DNA of 64,000 nucleotides from Haematobia irritans (taxonomy: Eukaryota; Arthropoda; Insecta; Diptera; Muscidae). Positions 58,901 through 64,000 of this stretch are shown one piece after another. The number at the start of each line of letters is the position of its first letter. Position 1 is the first letter of the stretch. The notes under the pieces are model-generated. The model saw nothing but the letters and a program-made list of their open reading frames with translations, made no database searches and had not been told where the DNA came from. The DNA lies in assembly GCF_050003625.1 (NCBI RefSeq), contig NC_134397.1, positions 199,818,899 through 199,882,898 of the forward strand, read 5' to 3'. The translations under genes and the position numbers were made by a program.

Positions 58901-61539
58901 ATACGAAGTTCATGATGGGCGCATTATTGGTAAAATTTACTAATACTAAGGAATTCTGAACTATTTTGTGGGAGATACGAATTAAGTTCATCTTTATACT
59001 TCATTTGCGTATAATTTTTTCCTCTGCTTTAGTTAAGTTAACTTACGTACGCAAAAAAATATTAAAGTCATGGAAAGTTTCTTAAAACGTAATAACTCCT
59101 TGCACTAAAAGAGAATTAAATAAGCTTTATTGAAATATAGGGTTCACTTTTTTTGAGTGTATGTGAATAGCTTTACTAATATATCGCAAAACAAAAGTAA
59201 TTAAAATTAAATAAATGAGTGCGGTATTCTAATTAAAATTTTATTTATCCTAGATTTGAAGATGCATAGAAGTTCCTAAAAAATATCCTTAGTTTAAAGG
59301 AGCTGTATTTTTGGCTCGGAATCAAGACCAAAATCTTTGGTTTAAAGTAAGTAAGTAAGATTTTTGTCATGTCACACACTCACAAAGTATTCATATTTTT
59401 GCTTTCTTCAAATCAAATGTATTTTTTTTTTTGTAAACCGTTTTACATTTTTATTAAATAGTTTTATTTAAATGTTTCCATGGACATACATAAAAGGAAA
59501 ACGTAAATAAAAAATCCAAACAAGTATATACGGCCGTAAGTTCGGCCAGGTCGAATCTTATGTACCCTCCACCATGGCTGTTAAATATCATATCACTTTT
59601 GGCATGGCTGTTAAATATCATACACTACCACCACGTACCAAATTTCAACCAGATCGGATGAATTTTGCTTCTCCAAAAGGCACCGGAGGTCAAATCTGGG
59701 GATCGGTTTATATGGGGGTTATATATAATTGTGGACTGATATGAACCAATTCCTGCATGGTTGTTGGATACCATATTCTAACATCACGTACCAAATTTCA
59801 ATCGATGTAGACCAATTTTTGCATAGTTGTTAGAGACCATATACTTACACCATGTACCAAACTTCAGGCGGATCGGTTGAAATTTGCTTACCTTAGAGGC
59901 TCCGCAAGCCAAATCGGGGGATCGGTTTATATGGGGGCTCTATATAATTATGGACCAATGTGGACCAATTTTTGCATGGTTGTTACCATATACCAAATTT
60001 CAGCCGGATCGGATGAAATTTGGTATATGTAGCCCCCATATAAACCGATTCCCAGATTTGGCTTGCCGAGCCTCAAAGAGAACCAAATTTCATCCGATCT
60101 TGCTGAAATTTGGTACATGGTATTGCTATATGGTCTCTAACAACCACACAAAAATTGGTTCACATCGGTCCATAATTATATGTAGCCCCCATATAAACCG
60201 ATCCCCAAATTTGGCTTGCGGAGCCTCAAAGAGAAGCAAATTTCATCCAATCTTGCTGAAATTTGGTACATGGTGTTGGAATATGGTCTTTAACAACCAT
60301 GCAAAAATTAGTCCTCATAGGTTCATAATTATATATAGCCCCCATATAAACCGATCCCCAGATTTGGCTTGCGGAGCCTCAAAGAGAAGCAAATTTCATC
60401 CGATCTTGCTGAAATTTGGTACATGGTGTTGGTATATGGTCTCTAACAACCATAGGTCCACATCGGTCCATAATTATATATAGCCCCCATATAAACCGAT
60501 CCCAAGATTTAGCTTGCTGAGCCTCAAAGAGAAGCAAATTTCATCCAATCTTGCTGAAATTTTCTACACGGTGTTGGTATATGGTCTCTAACAACCATTG
60601 GTCCACATCGGTCCATAATTATATATAGCCCCCATATAAACCGATCCCAAGATTTGACCTCTGGAGCCCCTTGGAAGAGAGAGAATTCACCCGATCCGTT
60701 TGAAATTTCGAACGTGGTGTTAATATATGGTCTCTAACAACCATGCAAAAATCGGTCCATGCCGGTCTTAATTATATATAATCCCCATTTAGACCGATCC
60801 CCAGATTTGACCTCCGGAGCTATTGGAGGAGCAAAATTCATCCGACCCGGTTGAAATTTGTTACGTGGTGAAATTTGGTACATTACGCTAGTATATGGCC
60901 GCTAACAACCATGCCAAAAATTGGTCCATATCGGTCTATAGTTATATATAGCCGATCCCCAAAAATTATGTACCAAAATTTTATTTCTATAAAAAATTTT
61001 GTCAAAATTTTAATACTATACAAAATTTTGTCACGATTTTATTTCTATAGAAAATTCTGTCAATTTTTATTGTTATAGAAAATTTTGACAAAATTTTATT
61101 TCTATAGAAAGTTTTGTCAAAATTTTATTTCTATAGAAAATTTGGTCAAAATTTTATTTCTATTCAAAATTTTGTCAAACTAAATTATTTACGTATTTAA
61201 TCGTCCTGGCCGAACTTACGGCCGTATATGCTTGTTTCATATTCCACTTGCCTTAATAATAGTTCTTATTTTTACAATTCTCAGAACCATCTCTGTCCAC
61301 AGTTAGTACTACATTATTCCATGAGGCTTTGTATATATATTTAGCAATTTATTGTTAATAATTGTCTTCATTATGCTACATCTTTGTAATGTATATTTTT
61401 TTATAGTTTTTCTTGTTTTAATTGTAGTTAGAGTACTTAAAACAATTACCGCATTTTCATTGGAACTGATTGCTGGGGTGGCATATGCTGATAGTACTGC
61501 CGTACAGACTATTGTCCACAATATCAATGTTGTTCTCAT
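52344..61539 (-). CDS. Osiris family (DUF1676) protein, three exons
   Basis: Spliced minus-strand model: 61539-61450, 53164-52989, 52914-52344, giving 837 bases and 278 residues, a typical Osiris length. Phases agree (0, then 2). In order: signal peptide (1-20, ending AYA), paired cysteines C51 and C59 in a KCSQRDNHSCMMLKLIVYMN stretch, an acidic region (92-113), a hydrophobic block at about 174-222, and a C-terminal AHDMAF (265-270) that matches the family's AQxLAY-type motif conservatively. Stop is TAA. A possible poly(A) signal on this strand is at about 51986. The family acts in the secretory/endosomal system of cuticle and tracheal cells; the precise paralogue is not resolved. The gene faces Osiris gene 1 tail-to-tail, as expected within the Osiris cluster. 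Confidence 0.88.
52989..53164 (-). CDS. Osiris gene 2, exon 2 (paired-cysteine region)
   Basis: The acceptor on this strand is TTTTTCAG|ATTCC and the donor AACAG|GTATGA. Residues 31-88 hold C51 and C59, the conserved N-terminal pair of the family. A 74-base intron (52988-52915) separates it from exon 3. Confidence 0.85.
53389..53741 (+). mobile_element. tRNA-derived SINE in the mariner 5' UTR
   Basis: GGGAGCCATCGTGGTGCAATG start, B box GGTTCGATTCC, CACAATGGACTGAATAGTC tail and CCTAACCTAAC end. Target duplication CTAGTATT(T)AAATGC on both sides, which is mariner 5' UTR sequence. Confidence 0.88.
53781..54611 (+). pseudogene. Himar-like mariner, 5' half
   Basis: The start ATG is at about 53895 (MEKKEFRVLIKYCF-like). 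A deletion near 53960, a TAG at 54157 and a lost base near 54327 disable it. After the frameshift TMDETWLHHYTPESN (first catalytic Asp) and VFWDAQGIIFIDYLEKG follow, then SDYYMASLERLK and a lysine run where the type A element enters at 54612. Confidence 0.88.
54612..56060 (+). repeat. Type A array element inside mariner
   Basis: Left CAAGTATATACGGCCTTAAG with the hairpin TTCGGCCAGGCCGAA; 29-bp minisatellite (54855-55070); TTTTTGGCTCGAGTGGCAACC; about five 153-bp units (55100-55870); core and right end GTATGGTGGAGGGTATAA. It splits the mariner lysine run AAGAAG(A)n. Confidence 0.92.
56061..56411 (+). pseudogene. Himar-like mariner, 3' half
   Basis: Resumes at VLFHQDNAPSHKSLRTM (second catalytic Asp); HPPY is followed by a frameshift across the third Asp region, then KDARREKIWLQ-type decayed end and GRYNRCIALEGNYVE in another frame. 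The 3' terminal repeat is missing; after TGTGTTTTTCTTAC the sequence changes. Confidence 0.85.
56703..57470 (-). repeat. Type B array element split by a SINE
   Basis: Left TTATACCCACTACCATAGG and core (TTTGCCATTCCGTTTGTAAC, GTCTGTCTGTCTGGATGTC); after the SINE, CTCCCATATAGACCGATCTCC units follow to about 57470. Confidence 0.75.
56934..57198 (-). mobile_element. tRNA-derived SINE with internal deletion
   Basis: Minus-strand B box GGTTCGATTCC and GGTTAGGTGGC tail. It lacks the CACAATGGACTGAATAGTC block and another short stretch. Flanks TAGCCTCCATA and TCGCTCCCATA are a decayed target duplication. Confidence 0.82.
57529..57900 (+). pseudogene. Endonuclease/phosphatase-fold (EEP) domain fragment
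   Basis: The frame reads YIMIVYRNRPYPEPKFWSIM, then LFILGDFNKIEA, with GDFN the catalytic-loop motif of APE-type endonucleases. A later frame shift gives NIDWAFFSTNKRK, matching the usual IDH(V/I)F end of these domains. It is thus the last third of a decayed endonuclease from a retroelement or a Helentron-type transposon. No reverse transcriptase or helicase is seen nearby. Confidence 0.45.
57945..58330 (+). repeat. M2-related 190-bp tandem pair
   Basis: CAGTGCAAAATTTCAAG and ACTAATGATTTTGGTATTC-like words occur twice about 190 bp apart, with M2 motif CAAAGATTTT in both. Confidence 0.6.
58539..59159 (-). repeat. MITE family M1, complete
   Basis: TA + CACTGAAAAAACAGTGAACC at left and GGGTTCACTTTTTTTGAGTG + TA at right; 621 bp. 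It is the inverse of the 15612-16115 copy. Confidence 0.78.
59200..59420 (-). repeat. M2 fragment
   Basis: GGCTCGGAATCAAGACCAAA and ATCTTTGGTTTAAAG are the inverse of the M2 left part. Confidence 0.6.
59521..61234. repeat. Inverted dimer of type A element
   Basis: The left end is CAAGTATATACGGCCGTAAG and the right end is the inverse (CTTACGGCCGTATATGCTTG), so both borders are the same hairpin end. Tandem units run plus to about 60015 and minus from there. No core or GGAGGGTATAAA end is present. 60965-61185 is 29-bp minisatellite near the right border. Confidence 0.85.
61450..61539 (-). CDS. Osiris gene 2, exon 1 (signal peptide)
   Basis: Thirty codons, MRTTLILWTIVCTAVLSAYA then TPAISSNENA, followed by a GTAATT donor. 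A short signal-peptide exon separated from the Cys-region exon by a long intron is a plausible Osiris gene structure. The join to 53164 is phase 0 on both sides. The link across 8.3 kb of repeats is inferred from strand, phase and the otherwise missing N-terminus. Confidence 0.75.
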
Positions 61540-63087
61540 GTTTCTGCTGTTGTTGCTTTGTTAACTAAAGGATCGATCCTTATGATTATTTTTGGTACAA
61601 GCGATAGAGTTTTTTTTAACGTTTCCCTAGTAGAAATAAAGGATACGTTAAAGAGTCTTTGTAGGTGTTTTTTTAAAGCTTTTTTTTTAATTTAGGTTGC
61701 ACTTAAGTTTCCAATTTTAATTTACTTATGAAAACACTTTAAATTAAGTTTTCTTCAAGCACTCAAACTAGACAAAAAACTTTTTTCTTATTTTGTATTT
61801 TTCTTCTTTTTTTGTTAACTTAATTTTGTCTCTTAAATAATCCTTGTTGTATGAATTTTCAATTTCTTTTCTCTGCCACAAGCTGTTCTGTTTTTCTTCT
61901 TTGTTCACTTCTCAAACACAGCACTGTGGAGCTAAGTGGAGTTGGCGTTGCGTCTAGAATGCGGTGATGACATCGTCATCATATAAGAAAACCTAATGCG
62001 AATTTTCGTGAGTGTGATTAAGATTTTATATGAACCCCAGCGCTGCATTTGGTGAATGATAATGCTGCAGCTGCAAGTCCCGACCATCATAACTCAAACT
62101 CCTCTCGTGGCAACTACTAATGCTGCAGCAGACCGTCGTCGCTGTCATCATCATTTCTTCCAAATGCAAGAATTCCTAACGTACTCCGAACATGGATGTG
62201 ATGAACATAGATGGCAAAGTCGCCTTGGCTAGGTTATAGTCGTCGTACCGGTCCACTTTTGTTTCAACTTTAAATCTAATTTTTTTTCGCTTCCACAATT
62301 TTTCCATGTTGTTGTCGTTGTCAAGTTTTCTCCTTTGCTACTGCACCATTTTCATCTTGGATTTTTTTGTGTTCACATGAACATCAAAATTTTCCCCTGG
62401 ATTGTCTTGTTAAAAATTGTTTCCCAAATTGAAATTTATTCGCATTGTATAAAATATGGGATATAACGAGGGAAGTTGCATAAATTTCCTTTTGTGTATA
62501 AACGGAGCAAAAAAAAATCATCGTTAAATTGAGGCTATTTTTTGTTGCAAAGGAAATGTTTAGTTTCAATTAAATTTTATAATTTTCCACAGCTCAATGA
62601 AATTTCCCTGTGTCACAAGAATTGTATAAATTAAACCAATAAGTTCAATTGTACAAATCCAAGATAGGCTTTCTTGAGTGGATTGTAATTTGTTTGTTAG
62701 CTCTCAGAATTGTAAAAGGTTTGTATTGAAAGAAAAAGGGAAGATAGCAAAAGGCAAGTTTAAGTTTCAGTGAACAAAATAAGATTTTATTAAGGATGGC
62801 GGCAGCTTACCAAGATCAAAGTTAAAGCACAAGTGAAGTTAACAAACGAAGTGTTAGATCAACATTATGTTTTAGTACATACAACAATAATATATTAATT
62901 CATTGTAGAAAGGGACAAATTCTTAAGATATATTGAGTGAAAGCTTTAGGTTTTCCGCTCTTTAAATATCTCAAATATGGATAACAATAATTCAGTTAGA
63001 TTGGTAATTCAAGACAATTCAAATATTTAAACGTTATTTAAGATTAATTCATTATGAGAGTAATTAAAATTATTCAAATCTTAGCAC
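61540..63087. promoter_or_regulatory. Non-repetitive upstream region of Osiris gene 2
   Basis: No element of the repeat families seen elsewhere is recognisable here. 61900-62330 is the most GC-balanced non-coding stretch nearby and contains CTGCAGCTGCA, CATCATCAT and GATGACATCGTCATC words, the last a palindrome. A TATAAAAT on the minus strand sits near 62013-62024. It is a reasonable place for promoter and enhancer sequence of the minus-strand gene, but no element is proven. 62330-63087 is AT-rich with nothing recognised. Confidence 0.3.
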
Positions 63088-63500
63088 CAGGGCTGTGGAG
63101 TCGAGTCAATTTTGCTCGACTCTGACTACAGCATTTTTCATCAGCTCGATAAAATTAAAAAAAAAAAATAATTTCGATTGTTCGAAATATTTCAAATAAA
63201 TTGATATGGGCATTAAAATGGATCGATCCAGCCCATCTGCTAGTCTAACATTCTAGGAAACATAAAAAGATAGCCGTAATTGGAAGTTGATTTTCATTTT
63301 CAATCATGCTGTACATTAATTGAATGAATAACGCAATGGAAACTAATTTGGGTAAAAACTTGCTTAGTTACAAAAATGTGAAGTGTTTTAAAAAATTTGT
63401 TTTAGCCGGAGTCGGAGTCGAGCAAAATTGTTACGACTCCGACTCCAGCAAAATCTTCAGACTCCGACTCCAAGACTCCGGCTCCGGCTCCACAGCTCTG
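63088..63500. repeat. hAT-type MITE with perfect 8-bp target duplication
   Basis: Ends CAGGGCTGTGGAG and CTCCACAGCTCTG, with CTTAGCAC at 63080-63087 and 63501-63508. The interior near the right end repeats GACTCCGACTCC. Length 413 bp. Confidence 0.9.
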
Positions 63501-63508
63501 CTTAGCAC

Positions 63509-63920
63509 TATGTTAATAGTAAATTTTGGAGAACGGAGTTCAACATCAATATAAAGTAAAACAGAAAAAAATCTTTTGGATAATAAACAAATTTGGCATA
63601 TTCTTTCAAGGACCTAAACTACCTATAGATTTCCAATATCAGGGAAACTGGATAAAAATTGTAAGATCAAGAATTCAAATCAGCAGATACATACCAAAAA
63701 ATTCGTTCCCCCCAAATAAAATGGCAAAATTTCTTTTCGCAGTAAAAACGTTTGTTAAGCTCACGTTCTTTACAGGATGTAAAAACAATTCAATAAAGAA
63801 AATCTAATTTTTTTATTTTATACATAATTTTATGCTCTTAAGCACTATATCATCCATATGATTTATTTAGTTCTCACCAATTTTTTCTGCAATGCAAAAT
63901 ATGGGATTTCATAAATTATT
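63509..63920. other. Spacer with type B-like fragment
   Basis: 63595-63700 resembles one type B unit (GATTTCCAATATCAGGGAAAC). Nothing else is recognised. Confidence 0.4.
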
Positions 63921-63921
63921 T

Positions 63922-64000
63922 TTATACCCTCCACCATAGGATATTAACTTTGTCATTCCGTTTGTAACACATCGAAATATTAGTCTAAGGCCCCATAAAG
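63922..64000 (-). repeat. Type A array element, cut by window end
   Basis: TTATACCCTCCACCATAGG and GTCATTCCGTTTGTAACAC start a minus-oriented copy that runs out of the window. Confidence 0.85.

Larger units (their letters stand above)
53165..61449 (-). other. Intron 1 of Osiris gene 2
   Basis: An 8.3-kb intron packed with a composite nest (53349-56558), a type B element split by a SINE (56703-57470), an endonuclease-like fragment (57529-57900), MITEs (57945-59159) and the inverted type A dimer (59521-61234). The exon phases on both sides are 0. Confidence 0.6.

Noticed and set aside
63324..63554. 76-codon plus frame
   Set aside because: Mostly inside the hAT MITE's GACTCC repeats.

Overview
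The window looks like nuclear DNA from a higher (calyptrate, muscoid) fly. Supporting signs are two genes of the insect-only Osiris (DUF1676) family, relics of irritans-type (Himar-like) mariner transposons, a jockey-like LINE with its SINE, small introns with insect-type splice sites, AT-rich sequence, and a very high load of fly-type repeats. Genus is inference only; Stomoxys, Haematobia or Musca relatives would fit.

Layout. 1-34 kb is gene-free and made of repeats: MITE ends, a 518-bp tandem triplication, arrays of a 29-bp minisatellite, hairpin and TA-flanked MITEs, a mariner N-terminal relic, a 29-bp GC-richer minisatellite split by a full-length SINE, several 'type A' array elements, a jockey LINE 3' end, a mariner C-terminal relic, a 238-bp (AT)n tract and nested MITEs. 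34.4-41.9 kb is a plus-strand Osiris gene (four exons, 501 codons). Its 5.9-kb first intron holds a Ty3/gypsy integrase relic and nested repeats. A likely alternative last exon lies at 49.3 kb. 42-52 kb is mostly array elements, a truncated mariner and AT-rich spacer. 61.5-52.3 kb is a minus-strand Osiris gene (three exons, 278 codons), tail-to-tail with the first. Its 8.3-kb first intron holds a multi-layer nest (MITE, mariner, SINE and type A element). 61.6-64 kb holds its upstream region and a clean hAT-type MITE.

The two Osiris genes encode secreted or vesicle-associated small-family proteins linked to cuticle and tracheal epithelia; adjacent, opposed copies are what one expects inside the Osiris cluster. 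The repeats can be ordered in time because young ones sit inside older ones with recognisable target sites.

The observations I rate highest are: three divergent families of array elements (A, B, C) that share a conserved core, GC hairpins and CAAGTA termini, with one copy inserted in mariner coding sequence without a visible target duplication (Helitron-like behaviour); an inverted head-to-head dimer of type A; a SINE that shares its 3' tail with the LINE in the same window; tRNA-like modules carried inside unrelated MITEs; and apparent alternative terminal exons of the first Osiris gene. All calls are from reading the sequence; no alignments or database searches were run.
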